DNA of 64,000 nucleotides from Myxococcales bacterium (GCA_029863605.1 JAOTVB010000009.1:87588-151587); one strand, 5' to 3'; shown: positions 9,030 to 19,316, counted from the stretch's first letter. Notes: generated from the sequence alone by a model not told the origin. Numbers and translations: made by a program.

Positions 9030-9905
9030 ATGTTGGAGCATTACAAGACGATATTTCTGCGGTCTTTTGGGGAATACGGGCGATACCTCTGGAATGACAT
9101 CTCCGAGCCCAGCTGGCACAGCTACTTCTACGGGCTGATCCTGGTTTCGGTGGTCGTCTATGCGCTCGAGCTCCTGTTTCCGTGGCGAAAGAACCAACCG
9201 CGTATTCGCAAAGACTTCTGGCTCGATGGCTTCTACATGTTCTTCAACTTCTTTCTGTTCTGGCTCGTGGCCTACAACGCCGTGTCGAATGTCGTCGTCG
9301 AGGCTTTCGCCGACCTGCGTCGCTCGATCGGGCTCGAGAGCCTCGCCTGGATCGACGTCTCCGTGCTGCCGATCACGCTTCAGTTGTTGCTCATGTTCGT
9401 GTTGCGCGACTTCATCCAATACTGGACGCATCGGTTACTCCACCGAGTCCCGCGGCTTTGGGACTTCCACAAGGTGCATCACTCGGTAGAGCAGATGGGT
9501 TTCTCGGCCCATCTTCGTTACCACTGGATGGAGACCATCGTTTACCGAACCATCGAGTACCTACCGCTCGCGATGATCGGTTTCGGCATCCAAGAGTTTT
9601 TCGCGATCAACATGATCGCCCTCGCGATCGGGCACATCAATCACGCGAATTTTCGACCGCCGATCGGGCCGCTCCGCTACGTTTTCAACTCGCCTCAGAT
9701 GCACATCTGGCACCATGCCAAAGAGATGCCGAGGCGCTACGGCGCAAACTACGGCCTGAGCCTCAGCGTTTGGGACTGGCTATTTGGGACGGTGTACTGG
9801 CCGGGCTCGGGGCGCGACATCCCGCTCGGCTTCGCCCACGTGGAGGAGTACCCGGATCACTTCCTCACCCAAATGATCTTCCCGTTCAAACACGAGCGCG
9901 AGTGA
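9030..9905 (+). CDS. Sterol desaturase / fatty acid hydroxylase family membrane protein
   Basis: 291 aa. Hydrophobic segments in the first 130 residues are followed by the histidine clusters of the diiron FA_hydroxylase family: HRLLHRVPRLWDFHKVHHS, then HINHAN and MHIWHHAKE. These bind two irons in an integral-membrane oxygenase that hydroxylates or desaturates sterols, fatty acids or carotenoids. It is convergent with the P450 at 9911, five bases apart, so the two share a location but not a transcript. The substrate is unknown. Confidence 0.9.
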   Translation: MLEHYKTIFLRSFGEYGRYLWNDISEPSWHSYFYGLILVSVVVYALELLFPWRKNQPRIRKDFWLDGFYMFFNFFLFWLVAYNAVSNVVVEAFADLRRSIGLESLAWIDVSVLPITLQLLLMFVLRDFIQYWTHRLLHRVPRLWDFHKVHHSVEQMGFSAHLRYHWMETIVYRTIEYLPLAMIGFGIQEFFAINMIALAIGHINHANFRPPIGPLRYVFNSPQMHIWHHAKEMPRRYGANYGLSLSVWDWLFGTVYWPGSGRDIPLGFAHVEEYPDHFLTQMIFPFKHERE

Positions 9906-9910
9906 TCGGC

Positions 9911-11278
9911 TCAGGAACGCGGGACAAGCTTCATCGGAAGGCTGTCTACGGGCTTGCTGAATGGAAAGTACTGGAGCTTTGCTGGGAAGTAGTCTCGTTT
10001 CGCGAACTCCATTCGATAGTTGCCGACCATTTCCGCAAACGTCTGCATGAAAAGAAGCCTCGCGAAGTGCATCCCAATGCATTTGTGGGCGCCGCCCCCG
10101 AAAGGAATCCACATGAAGTTGTGGTTTCGGTGCTCATTCACCTCTTCGCTAAAGCGCGTCGGGTCGAAGGTGTTCGGGTCGCGCCAGAATTCTTCGAGGC
10201 GATGGATGTATGCCCCTGGCACGCAGACCATCGTGTCGGCGGGAACGCGAACGCCGTCGAACTCACATTCGCGAATGGTTCGTCGTAAGAACATCGAGAC
10301 AGGCGGATGCATCCGCAGCGTTTCGTAAAACACTCCCACCATTTCTTTCATCTCGTGAAAGAACGCCTCGTAACTAAAGGGCTGGTCAGAGCACGCTACG
10401 TCTTCAGCCAGGCGGGCTTGGAGGTCATCGTCGTTGCATAGGTAGTACGCTGCCATGGTTGCGGCGCTCGTGGTCGTGTCGTGCGCGGCGAGCATCAGGA
10501 ACACCATGTGATCCGCGATGTCTTCGTCGTCGTAGTAGCTGCCGTCTTCGGTCTTTGCCCTGCAAAAATGTGCAAATACGTCTCGGTCCGCTGACGCGCG
10601 CTTTTCCTCGATCAGGCCCATGAAGAACCCCTTGAGATACTGACGTCCACGCAACCCTCGATGATAGAGAAGGCCGGGTATCTTGAGGCGCACTATGCCG
10701 AGGGCGCCCTCCATCATGTCGGTAAAAGCCTTGTTCATCGTCTTGACCGTCATCTCGGAGTCGTCCACCCAACAGAACACGTCGAACGCGATATCGAGCA
10801 GGAGGCGCTTGACCTCTTCGTAGAACAGAAACGTGTCTTGCAAAGCCCAGCGCTCGACCGCGTGCTTCACGATGCTTTGAATCCGTGTGACGTACTCGCG
10901 CATCGCATCCGGCTTGAACGAGGTCTGCATGATCCCGCGATGCAATCGATGTTCTTCGAAGTCGCGCATGACCAAGCCGCCTTCGAAGAATTCGGCCATG
11001 ACCGACTCCCAGCCCTTCTTGATCGAAAAGTTCTTCTCACGGTCGAGCAGGACCCGCTGCACGTAGTCCGGGTGTAGAAGCAGGACGCATTTGTTTCCCG
11101 TGATCGAGATCCGACTGATCGCGCCGTACTTTTCGTAATGCCGAGCGAACATCTCGTGTGGGTTTCGGAACATGTCGAGAGTCTTGCCGACCAGAGGCCA
11201 GCCATACTCCCCGTCGAGGTGGCTGAGATCTCGATTCGCGGGGCGCTGGTCGTAGGGAAGTCGTTCGATTGTGTCCAA
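9911..11278 (-). CDS. Cytochrome P450
   Basis: 455 aa from a TTG start; an in-frame TAG lies only 12 nt upstream, and AGGCGG about 11 nt upstream can serve as ribosome-binding site. The I-helix reads LAAHDTTTS, the K-helix ExxR is ETLR, and the haem loop is FGGGAHKCIG with the proximal Cys at residue 400. There is no N-terminal membrane anchor, so it is probably soluble. The FGGGxHKCIG form is shared with CYP51/CYP26-like P450s, which act on sterols and terpenoids; the neighbouring sterol-desaturase-like gene fits such a role. A promoter motif shared with the second P450 gene lies 73 nt upstream. Confidence 0.92.
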   Translation of the reverse strand: MDTIERLPYDQRPANRDLSHLDGEYGWPLVGKTLDMFRNPHEMFARHYEKYGAISRISITGNKCVLLLHPDYVQRVLLDREKNFSIKKGWESVMAEFFEGGLVMRDFEEHRLHRGIMQTSFKPDAMREYVTRIQSIVKHAVERWALQDTFLFYEEVKRLLLDIAFDVFCWVDDSEMTVKTMNKAFTDMMEGALGIVRLKIPGLLYHRGLRGRQYLKGFFMGLIEEKRASADRDVFAHFCRAKTEDGSYYDDEDIADHMVFLMLAAHDTTTSAATMAAYYLCNDDDLQARLAEDVACSDQPFSYEAFFHEMKEMVGVFYETLRMHPPVSMFLRRTIRECEFDGVRVPADTMVCVPGAYIHRLEEFWRDPNTFDPTRFSEEVNEHRNHNFMWIPFGGGAHKCIGMHFARLLFMQTFAEMVGNYRMEFAKRDYFPAKLQYFPFSKPVDSLPMKLVPRS

Positions 11279-11350
11279 AATGATGACCGCCTATCCCGGG
11301 CCCAGAGGCCTGATGGGCCTTCATTCATGCCGCAGGCGGCCCAAGCTTAC

Positions 11351-11368
11351 AATACTAACTGTAAAGTT
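11351..11368 (-). promoter_or_regulatory. Putative regulatory motif upstream of the first P450 gene
   Basis: On the minus strand this reads AACTTTACAGTTAGTATT. It matches 13 of the first 15 positions of AAGTTTACACTTAGTTAA found directly before the second P450 gene (24770-24787). The plus strand also contains TTACA and TGTAA as inverted arms, eight bases apart (11348-11365). It is probably a regulator-binding site common to both genes. The regulator is not identified. Confidence 0.4.
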
Positions 11369-11443
11369 GTTACGCCGTTGTGGCGAGAGGTCCGGGGCGC
11401 GACTCCGTCCAGGGGTCGCCGACGGCCGCGCCAATCCTGCCGT

Positions 11444-12823
11444 TTACGGGGCGATCGGGTGTGCGGAGTCCCCGCGGTCGACCGCCGGAAGGTAAATGCT
11501 CACCGTGGTCCCTTGGTTGAGCCGCGTTTGCATCTGGACGAAACCCCCGCTCGATTGTGCGAAGGCGTCGACGGCCGCAAGACCCAATCCTGTCCCCTGG
11601 CCGGCCTCTTTCGTCGTGAAGAAGGGCTCGAAGGCGCGCGCAGCGACGTCGCTGTCCATCCCCGTCCCGGTGTCCCTGACCTCGAATGCGACGAATGACT
11701 TCGAGTCTTGCTTCTCCTGGCGTAACTGCACCTCCAAGGATCCCCCGTTTGGCATGCTGTCTCGCGCATTGATGGCGAGGTTGAGCAGAGCCTTCTGGAG
11801 CTCTGCTGGATCCACGTAAACGACGGTATTGTCCGGCAGTGGAGTGACTCCGAGCCTGATCTCGGGAGGCAACGCGTGTTCCAGCATCAGCGCTGTCGAC
11901 GACGCGATCTCGTTCGCTGAGACGTACTTGGGCTGCAGCGGGGTTTTTCGCGCGAACGTGAGAAGCTGGTGGATCATCTTGCCGGCGCCATGGGCGGCAT
12001 CTTCAATCTGTTTCGCTACTTCCTTCACTTCCGACGGAGTGAAGTTCTTCGTGCGAAGAAGCTCCGCTCTCGACGAGACGACCGTCAGCGTGTTGTTGAA
12101 GTCATGTGCGACGCCACCCGCAAGATGGCCCAGTGCTTCGATCTTCTGGTTGTGTCCAAGAAGCGACTCGGCGTCGCGTCGTTGACGCTCCGCATCGTCG
12201 CGCAATTGCATCGCACCCCTCAGGTTCTCGACGAGCTCGACCTGGTCTTGCAGATATTGGTCCAGTTGACTCGTGAACACGCTCACGCTCGCCACCGCAA
12301 CGCCGCAAAACAGCGCAAAGAGCACGGTGACGCGCACCCAATTAACGAAGTCAGTGGGGTCGTAAAAAGTGGTCGTCCCGACAGCCAAGACGCCGCTCGA
12401 CAACAGAGCCCCAACAGCCAGTAGCGTCGCGAGATTTCCGGCAAGGGCTATCCAGGTGGCCCGACGACCGAAAAACACGGAAGCGAGCACGTTCTGAGAC
12501 GCCAAGATGAGAACGGGAGCGGCGAGGTAGCCCACTGCAACCAAGAAAAAAGCGCCCATTAGGTAAAGAAGCACCAGGAAACCAAGAACGCGAAGTCTGT
12601 AAGCTAGCCGTCTAGCTGCGAGCAATACGATGAACCAGCCGTAAAAAAACACCGCAACTCCCACGATTGCCCATGCCTCGTGGTCGATCGCATCGATGAC
12701 GGTTCGCACCAACGCCAAGACGCCCACGACGACTGCTACGAGCAACGACGCGTTGAGCATCCGCTGACGAAGTATGTGTGCCTCGCCTAGGACATCGTGT
12801 TTCGCGGAAGTAACGTTTTCCAA
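11444..12823 (-). CDS. Membrane-bound sensor histidine kinase
   Basis: 459 aa from the TTG at 12823, chosen because AGGGG lies 7 nt upstream. The frame extends to an ATG at 12955, but that adds 44 residues of unlikely composition. Five or six transmembrane segments fill the first ~190 residues, followed by a coiled-coil linker. The HisKA H-box is AHDFNNTL. The ATPase domain has the N-box LNLAINARDSMPNGG, G1 box DTGTGMDSD, F-box FEPFFTTKEAGQG and G2 box GTGLGL. HDFNN-type kinases usually partner with response regulators fused or nearby; none is visible, so this is an orphan kinase here. The signal is unknown. Confidence 0.88.
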   Translation of the reverse strand: MENVTSAKHDVLGEAHILRQRMLNASLLVAVVVGVLALVRTVIDAIDHEAWAIVGVAVFFYGWFIVLLAARRLAYRLRVLGFLVLLYLMGAFFLVAVGYLAAPVLILASQNVLASVFFGRRATWIALAGNLATLLAVGALLSSGVLAVGTTTFYDPTDFVNWVRVTVLFALFCGVAVASVSVFTSQLDQYLQDQVELVENLRGAMQLRDDAERQRRDAESLLGHNQKIEALGHLAGGVAHDFNNTLTVVSSRAELLRTKNFTPSEVKEVAKQIEDAAHGAGKMIHQLLTFARKTPLQPKYVSANEIASSTALMLEHALPPEIRLGVTPLPDNTVVYVDPAELQKALLNLAINARDSMPNGGSLEVQLRQEKQDSKSFVAFEVRDTGTGMDSDVAARAFEPFFTTKEAGQGTGLGLAAVDAFAQSSGGFVQMQTRLNQGTTVSIYLPAVDRGDSAHPIAP

Positions 12824-13095
12824 AAAGCCACCCCTAAGCCGAAAGCAAACCCTCGGCGGTCGGGCACGCAGACCACCCAAGAACGATGTCAAAGGTCCTC
12901 TCGATGTCAGGCATCCCAAGGCTACCGCCGGCCAAAGTAAGACGGCAAGCGCCATCTGAGCGGGGTGAGGTGCCGCGCCGATCCGTCCGAGTGTCCGAGG
13001 CGATGGCCCCCTGAGCCCCCGAGATCACAAGGATTTACGGCCAAGATACAATCATGCTTGCAGTTTGGCGTGCCCTGCTATTTTTATCTGGGTCG

Positions 13096-15126
13096 ATGGC
13101 CGAATACGGGACAGCCGACATTCACAACGTCCTACTCGCCGGCCGGCGGTCTACGGGCAAGACCACACTCGCTGAGGCATTGCTGTTCAGGGCCGGTGAA
13201 ATCACTCGCCAGGGGACAATCGAGTCGGGCACATGTGCGAGTGACTTCGAAAAGGAAGAGCGAGATCATCAGCACTCGGTGTATTCGGCGCTTCTTCACG
13301 CCACACATCAAGGAAGACGAATCAACATTCTCGATCTCCCTGGAGCGCCAGACCTCGTCGGGCAAGCGATTGCATGTCTTCCCGCCGCCGAGACGATGGT
13401 GCTCGTGATGGACCCCGAGATTGGAGTCGACAGCATGAGTCGGCGGCTCGTGAAGTTGGCGCACGAGCTCGATCTACCTATAGCCATCGTCGCGAATCGA
13501 ATCAGCGAATGCGTTTCCAGCCTCGCCCCTTTTCTCAGCGAGTTGAAAGAGATCTTCGGTCGCGGCTGTCTCCCGATCAATCTACCTGCGGACAACGGGA
13601 GCGCGGTGGTGGATTGCCTGCTGAACGGCGCGGGGGAAAGTGACCTCGGCCCCGTCGGGGGCTTTCATACCGAGCTGCTGGATCAAATCGTCGAGATCGA
13701 CGATGACCTGATGGAGCGATACCTCGAAGGTGAGGAGCCGAACTACGAGGCGCTTCACGAACCGTTCGAGCGTGCGATGGACCAAGGCCACGTCGTGCCA
13801 ATCTGCTTTACCGATGCCGTGAGCGGAGCCGGAGTCGAGGCGCTGCTCGATGTCATCGTGCGGCACTTCCCGAGCCCGCCGGAGGGCAATCCCCGCCCTT
13901 TTTTCATTGGAGAAGGAGAGGACGAGGCCCCGTTCCGGTACGAGGACGACCCCGGCAAACCACTCCTCGCCCACGTGTTTCACGTCACCACCGACCCCTA
14001 CCTGGGCAAGCTCTGCTTCTTCCGCGTGTACCAGGGTACGATCAAAAGCGGCGAGCAGGTGTTGATCGGCGAGGGCAAGAGGCCAATTAGGCTGAGCCAC
14101 ATCTTTCAGCTTCAGGGCAAGGAACGCACTGAAACCAAGGAGATCATCGCAGGCGACATGGGTGCCGTCGCCAAGATCGACGACCTTCATCTCGGCGATG
14201 TCTTGCACGACGATCATTTACTCGATCACGTACACCACAAATCACTCCCGTATCCGGCCCCGCTGCACGCGCTAGCCGTCGTGCCCAAGACTCGCGGAGA
14301 TGAAACCAAGATTGCAGAAGTGCTCGCGCGGATTCGAGAAGAAGACCCCACGTTCGCCGCCGACTTCGATCCTGACACGCACGAGCTCATCATCCACGGC
14401 CTAGGCCAGATGCATTTGAACCTCGTGCTCGAACGGATCAAGAATGACGGGGTCGACGTCGAAGCCAAGCCACCAAAGATCGCGTATCGCGAGACCATTC
14501 TCGGCCGTGCCGAAGGTCACTATCGCCACAAGAAGCAAAGTGGAGGCGCAGGTCAGTTCGGCGAGGTGTATCTACGCGTCGAGCCGTTGGAACGGGGTGC
14601 GGGGTTCGAGTTTGTCGACAAGATCGTCGGCGGGGTCATCCCGAAAGGGTTCATGACCGCCATCGAGAAGGGCATTCGGGACATCATGCGGCAGGGGATC
14701 GCCGCTGGTTATCCCGTAGAAGACGTCCGGGTGACCGTCTACGACGGTAAGACGCACTCGGTCGACAGCAAGGAGATCGCCTTCAAGACCGCCGGGAAGT
14801 TCGCCTTCAAGGACGCATTCCTCAAGGCCAATCCGGCCATCCTCGAGCCGATCGTCAGCATCGAAGTCACCACGCCGGGCGATACCGTCGGATCGATCAC
14901 CGGGGATCTCTCGAGCCGCCGTGGCAAGGTCTACGGGACGGACGTGATGGGCAGCGGAACGACGGTGGTCAAGGCCTCCGTGCCGCTCGCTGAAGTGATG
15001 GAATACGAGCCTGCTCTCAAAAGCATGACGAAGGGGCGGGGAAGTTACACGATGGAGCTCAGTCACTACGACCCCGTACCGGCCCGGGTGGCAGAAGAGC
15101 TGGCCTCCAAGTTCAACGGGTCCTGA
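13096..15126 (+). CDS. EF-G-like translational GTPase, divergent paralogue (class II type)
   Basis: 676 aa. The ATG at 13096 is preferred to a TTG/ATG-like upstream start because related proteins begin a few residues before the TADIHNV strand. The order G domain, domain II, III, IV, V is kept, including GGAGQFGEVYLRVEP and VIPKGFMTAIEKG of domain IV. The P-loop AGRRSTGKTT is intact. The G3 motif is DLPGAPD, lacking the histidine of the canonical DTPGHVD, and the G4 position reads ANRIS instead of NKxD. Such paralogues often do not replace the housekeeping translocase. It lies 3 nt upstream of the SDR gene. The start is the main uncertainty. Confidence 0.85.
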   Translation: MAEYGTADIHNVLLAGRRSTGKTTLAEALLFRAGEITRQGTIESGTCASDFEKEERDHQHSVYSALLHATHQGRRINILDLPGAPDLVGQAIACLPAAETMVLVMDPEIGVDSMSRRLVKLAHELDLPIAIVANRISECVSSLAPFLSELKEIFGRGCLPINLPADNGSAVVDCLLNGAGESDLGPVGGFHTELLDQIVEIDDDLMERYLEGEEPNYEALHEPFERAMDQGHVVPICFTDAVSGAGVEALLDVIVRHFPSPPEGNPRPFFIGEGEDEAPFRYEDDPGKPLLAHVFHVTTDPYLGKLCFFRVYQGTIKSGEQVLIGEGKRPIRLSHIFQLQGKERTETKEIIAGDMGAVAKIDDLHLGDVLHDDHLLDHVHHKSLPYPAPLHALAVVPKTRGDETKIAEVLARIREEDPTFAADFDPDTHELIIHGLGQMHLNLVLERIKNDGVDVEAKPPKIAYRETILGRAEGHYRHKKQSGGAGQFGEVYLRVEPLERGAGFEFVDKIVGGVIPKGFMTAIEKGIRDIMRQGIAAGYPVEDVRVTVYDGKTHSVDSKEIAFKTAGKFAFKDAFLKANPAILEPIVSIEVTTPGDTVGSITGDLSSRRGKVYGTDVMGSGTTVVKASVPLAEVMEYEPALKSMTKGRGSYTMELSHYDPVPARVAEELASKFNGS

Positions 15127-15129
15127 GCG

Positions 15130-16131
15130 ATGAGGGCGTTCGTGACCGGATCGACCGGGCTCTTGGGCAACAACCTCGTGCGGCAGCTTCTTGCGGAGGG
15201 GCATGAAGTCGTCGGGCTGACGCGCTCGGCTGAGAAGTTCGAGCGTATGTTGGGGGACACCGCCGCCGCCCCGGCGGTTGGGGACATCGAAGACATCGAT
15301 GGATTTGCCGAGCAGCTCACCGGCTGCGACGTCGTCTTTCACACTGCGGCGTACTTTCGTGAGTATTACGGGAAGGGCGATCATCTGGCGAAGCTCGAAG
15401 CGATCAATGTCACCGCGACGCTCGAGTTGATGGCGGCGTCAGATGCCCGAGGGGTCGAGACCTTCGTCCATACCAGCTCGGCGGGCACGATCGGCAAACG
15501 CGAAAACGGTGAACCCGGCGACGAAGAGACCCCTCCGTCCCCGGCGCAGCTCCGCAACCTCTACTTCAAGAGTAAAGTCGATGGGGACGCCAAGATCCGT
15601 GCGTATCAACCACCCAACGGGATGGCGGTCATTCAAATCCTGCCGGGATGGATGTGGGGGCCGGGTGACGCCGGCCCGACCGGTGCGGGCCAAATCGTTT
15701 TCGATTTTCTAGATGGGAAGTTTCCAGCCGTGCCCGACGGCGGCTCGACCTTGGCCGACGCACGGGACGTCGCAGCCGCCATGGTGCGTGCCGTGGGCAA
15801 GCCGGACGGGGAACGTTTCATCGTCGGTGGACGGTACCATTCGCTTCGCGAAGTGGTGGACCTGATCGCGCGTGAAACCGGCAGACCCGCGCCCAAAGCC
15901 GACTTGCCTTCGTGGTTGGCGATTGGCTATGCGCACCTGAGTGAAGCCTGGGCGTCGCTCACCGGTGGTAGGGCAGCCGCCAACCTCGCCGGCGTGCGAA
16001 CGATGTCGGAGAAACACAACGTCAGCTCGGCTAAGGCGGAGCGCGAGCTCGGCGCCAGCTTCCGACCGCTCGGCGACACGATTCACGACGTCATCGCTTG
16101 GTACGACCGACACGGCATGCTGCCGCAATAG
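15130..16131 (+). CDS. NAD(P)-dependent epimerase/dehydratase family protein (extended SDR)
   Basis: 333 aa. The N-terminal Rossmann motif TGSTGLLGNNL matches the TGxxGxxG of extended short-chain dehydrogenases. HTSSAGTIG provides the catalytic Ser region and YFKSK the YxxxK pair. The GWMWGPGDAGPTGAG substrate-side loop resembles the dihydroflavonol reductase / 3-beta-hydroxysteroid dehydrogenase-like branch rather than sugar epimerases. It starts 3 nt after the EF-G-like stop and is likely co-transcribed with it. The substrate is not known; a sterol or lipid substrate is only a guess. Confidence 0.87.
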   Translation: MRAFVTGSTGLLGNNLVRQLLAEGHEVVGLTRSAEKFERMLGDTAAAPAVGDIEDIDGFAEQLTGCDVVFHTAAYFREYYGKGDHLAKLEAINVTATLELMAASDARGVETFVHTSSAGTIGKRENGEPGDEETPPSPAQLRNLYFKSKVDGDAKIRAYQPPNGMAVIQILPGWMWGPGDAGPTGAGQIVFDFLDGKFPAVPDGGSTLADARDVAAAMVRAVGKPDGERFIVGGRYHSLREVVDLIARETGRPAPKADLPSWLAIGYAHLSEAWASLTGGRAAANLAGVRTMSEKHNVSSAKAERELGASFRPLGDTIHDVIAWYDRHGMLPQ

Positions 16132-16139
16132 CGCGTGCT

Positions 16140-17099
16140 TCAGCGATACGACGCTTCGAGAGCATCAATGAAAGCGTCCAGCTGATCGTCGGGGAGGGCG
16201 TTGATGCCGGCTGCCGCTCCGCGTCCACCACCTGTCTGGAACTTCCGGCAGAGCTCGTCGGCACCCTGCTTGTTCTCGAGCGGTGCGCGTACGCTCACCA
16301 GATAGGTGCCGTCGGCGCGTTCGGTGAGCACCGCGTGAGCTCGGCCCGGCCACGTGTTGGCCAGGTCGTTGCTGTAGACGCCCGAGACCCGACGCGCCCA
16401 GGGCTCATCGGGCAGAATGAACACGGCGGTCTTATCGGATGCTCGAACCGGTTTCACCGCTCCAGCCAGAGCCATGTCGTTTCGATACCCGGACTCCAAC
16501 TTCTCGAAAGTCTCAGGCGCTCCTTCGATGAACGCGAAGGGCGTCGGATACGGACGCACGAGCTCGTACAGATCGGCGGGAGTGAAATGCAGATCCTGTA
16601 GGGAAGAACCGTAGCCATTGTAGTTGATGCAGATTCCGAGCCTCTCCAGAAGCGTGACGCGTTCTTCGGAGAGGCCGAGGGGCTTGGCATGCGCTCTGGC
16701 GCTCGCCTTCAGGTTGTCCCCAAAAGCACCGGTGACCGCCCACTCGACATACCTTCCTCGTAGATACCCGTTCACGAGGAGGCTCGTGCACATGTTTGGA
16801 TCCGTATCGATGATCGTGGTGAGCCTGTCGTCGGCGGGGATGTCACCTGCGAAGTGATGATCGACGTAGAAGATCTCGGCACCAGCGCGAAGCGCCTCGA
16901 CGACCCCTTGACGGTTCTTGTCGAAGCTCAAGTCGAGCACCGTCATCTGGTCCCCTTCCGCTATCTCGGCCTTTGCGACCAGGGCAATGTCGCGTTTTAC
17001 CCCGGTGACGAGGGTGCTCTCAATAGGCTCGGCATTGCGGAGTTGTGTAAGCGCGCAGATCCCATCGGCGTCCCCGTTGAAGATATCGATGTAGGCCAT
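16140..17099 (-). CDS. DHH family phosphoesterase
   Basis: 319 aa. The ATG at 17099 was chosen over upstream starts because GAGGAG lies 6 nt before it. The N-terminus IFNGDADGIC carries the first aspartates, DLSFDKN a further one, and YVDHHFAGD is the DHH motif binding divalent metal. The C-terminal DHHA1-like domain has GGGRGAAAGI where GGGHxxAAG is usual. These proteins cleave phosphodiesters in short RNA, pAp or cyclic dinucleotide products in the cytoplasm. It is convergent with the SDR gene and divergent from the EF-G gene. The substrate is unassigned. Confidence 0.85.
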   Translation of the reverse strand: MAYIDIFNGDADGICALTQLRNAEPIESTLVTGVKRDIALVAKAEIAEGDQMTVLDLSFDKNRQGVVEALRAGAEIFYVDHHFAGDIPADDRLTTIIDTDPNMCTSLLVNGYLRGRYVEWAVTGAFGDNLKASARAHAKPLGLSEERVTLLERLGICINYNGYGSSLQDLHFTPADLYELVRPYPTPFAFIEGAPETFEKLESGYRNDMALAGAVKPVRASDKTAVFILPDEPWARRVSGVYSNDLANTWPGRAHAVLTERADGTYLVSVRAPLENKQGADELCRKFQTGGGRGAAAGINALPDDQLDAFIDALEASYR

Positions 17100-17221
17100 G
17101 GGTGCTCCTCGAGGGCGTGTTTCTGCACAGAATTCGGTCCGCCTGCTATCCGTAGGTTGCGCGCCCCTGAATTCGCGGCTAGCCGGCGGGTGGCAAATCG
17201 AGCTGACACACGAGCACAACG

Positions 17222-19312
17222 ATGAAAGACCTTAGCAAATATCGAAACATCGGCATCTTCGCACACGTGGATGCCGGCAAGACCACGACCACGGAGCGCA
17301 TCCTCAAACTCACGGGAAAGATCCATAAGATCGGCGAGGTGCACGACGGCGCGGCCACGACCGACTTCATGGAGCAGGAGCAAGAGCGCGGGATCACGAT
17401 CCAATCCGCTGCGACGACCTGCTTTTGGGACGACCACCAGCTCAACATCATCGATACACCAGGACACGTCGACTTTACGATCGAGGTCTACCGTTCGCTG
17501 AAGGTGCTCGACGGCGGGGTCGGAGTTTTTTGCGGCTCGGGCGGCGTGGAGCCTCAGTCGGAGACCAACTGGCGCTATGCCAACGACTCCAAGGTCGCAC
17601 GCCTGATTTTCGTCAACAAGCTGGATCGCTTGGGCGCCGATTTCTATCGTGTCGTCGACCAAGTCGAGTCAGTGCTGGACGCGAAGCCCCTGGTGATGGT
17701 GTTGCCGATCGGTGTGGAGGCGGAGTTCGCAGGCGTCGTCGATTTGCTAACCCGGAAAGCCTACGTTTGGGACGACTCGGGTAACCCAGAAAACTTCGAG
17801 GTCCAAGAGGTCCCCGAGGACATGAGGGAGCTCGTCGAGAAGTACCGCTTCGAGCTCATCGAGACCGCCGTCGAACAAGACGACGACGCGATGGAGCAGT
17901 ACCTCGAGGGCACCGAGCCCGACCTCGACACGATCAAGGCCTGTATTCGCAAAGGCACGCGGGAGCTCGCGTTCTTCCCAACCTTCTGCGGCTCGGCTTT
18001 CAAAAACAAGGGGGTGCAGCAGGTGCTCGATGGCATCGTTGCGTATCTTCCGGATCCAACCGAGGTTCCGGCGCAGCCCGAAATCGACCTCGAGGGCCAC
18101 GAGACCGGCGAGTTCGCTGTGGTCGATGCGACCAAGCCAGTCCGCGCCCTTGCGTTCAAGATCATGGAGGATCGATTCGGGGCGCTCACCTTCGTGCGCA
18201 TTTACTCCGGCACAATCAACAAGGGCGACACGCTGGTAGACACCGCGACTGGCAAGACCGAGCGCATCGGTCGTATGGTTGAGATGCACGCGAACGACCG
18301 CACCATCGTGGACTCGGTGCAGGCTGGCGACATCGTCGCGATGATCGGTCTGAAAAACGTTCGCACCGGGCACACGCTGGCAGATCCCAAGACGCCGGCG
18401 ACGCTCGAGCCGATGGTGTTCCCGGATCCCGTCATTTCGATTGCGGTGAGCACGAAGGACAAGGCAGCCAGCGAGAAGCTCAGCACGGCGCTTGGCAAGA
18501 TGGTTGCGGAGGACCCGTCGTTTCACGTCGAAGTCGATCAGGAGTCCGGCGAGACGATTCTCAAAGGGATGGGCGAGCTCCACCTCGACATCAAGGTCGA
18601 CATCCTTCGTCGAAGCCACGGCGTCGACGTCAACGTCGGAGCGCCGCAGGTCGCCTATCGCGAGACGGTCACTCAGGGCGTCGACGACAGCTACACGCAC
18701 AAGAAGCAGACCGGCGGCTCCGGTCAGTTTGCCAAGATCGACTATCGCATCGAGCCCGCCGAGCCTGGCGAAGGTTTCGTATTCGAGTCGAAGATCATCG
18801 GCGGTAAGATTCCCAAGGAGTTCATTCCGGCCGTCGAGAAGGGCTTCAAGCTGATGAAGGAGACGGGACCGCTCTGCGGTTTCCCGCTGCTCGACTTCAA
18901 GGTGGTCTTGACGGACGGGGCGTTTCATCCGGTCGACTCCTCGCAATTGGCATTCGAGACGGCGGCGAAGGCGGCTTTTCGGCAGAGCATGTCGAAAGCG
19001 GGTCCGCAGCTCCTCGAGCCGATCATGAAGGTCGACGTCTTCGTTCCCGACGCCAACGTGGGCGATGTCATCGGTGATCTCAACCGTCGACGCGGCATGG
19101 TCAACGCGCAGGAGAAGGGACATACCAACGTTCGTGTCAAGGCCGACGTCCCTCTGAGCGAGATGTTTGGTTACATCGGCGATCTCCGTTCGGCAACGTC
19201 GGGTCGAGGCCAGTTCTCGATGGAGTTCAGCAACTACGCCCCGGTACCGCGCAACATTCTCGAGAAGGTTCAGGCAGAGGTTGCCGAGCGCGAGGCCGCC
19301 AAGAGAAAATAG
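17222..19312 (+). CDS. fusA: Elongation factor G
   Basis: 696 aa with all canonical GTPase motifs: [13 protein letters not shown] (P-loop), ERGITI (switch I), DTPGHVDF with the catalytic histidine, and NKLD. Domains II to V follow in order, including [10 protein letters not shown] and [11 protein letters not shown]. It catalyses GTP-driven translocation of tRNA and mRNA on the ribosome, or ribosome recycling in lineages with two factors. It is not in a str operon (no rpsL, rpsG or tuf nearby), so it may be the second of two full-length EF-Gs, as found in spirochaetes, planctomycetes and deltaproteobacteria. A closely placed divergent paralogue lies at 13.1 kb. Confidence 0.93.
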   Translation: MKDLSKYRNIGIFAHVDAGKTTTTERILKLTGKIHKIGEVHDGAATTDFMEQEQERGITIQSAATTCFWDDHQLNIIDTPGHVDFTIEVYRSLKVLDGGVGVFCGSGGVEPQSETNWRYANDSKVARLIFVNKLDRLGADFYRVVDQVESVLDAKPLVMVLPIGVEAEFAGVVDLLTRKAYVWDDSGNPENFEVQEVPEDMRELVEKYRFELIETAVEQDDDAMEQYLEGTEPDLDTIKACIRKGTRELAFFPTFCGSAFKNKGVQQVLDGIVAYLPDPTEVPAQPEIDLEGHETGEFAVVDATKPVRALAFKIMEDRFGALTFVRIYSGTINKGDTLVDTATGKTERIGRMVEMHANDRTIVDSVQAGDIVAMIGLKNVRTGHTLADPKTPATLEPMVFPDPVISIAVSTKDKAASEKLSTALGKMVAEDPSFHVEVDQESGETILKGMGELHLDIKVDILRRSHGVDVNVGAPQVAYRETVTQGVDDSYTHKKQTGGSGQFAKIDYRIEPAEPGEGFVFESKIIGGKIPKEFIPAVEKGFKLMKETGPLCGFPLLDFKVVLTDGAFHPVDSSQLAFETAAKAAFRQSMSKAGPQLLEPIMKVDVFVPDANVGDVIGDLNRRRGMVNAQEKGHTNVRVKADVPLSEMFGYIGDLRSATSGRGQFSMEFSNYAPVPRNILEKVQAEVAEREAAKRK

Positions 19313-19316
19313 CCGG

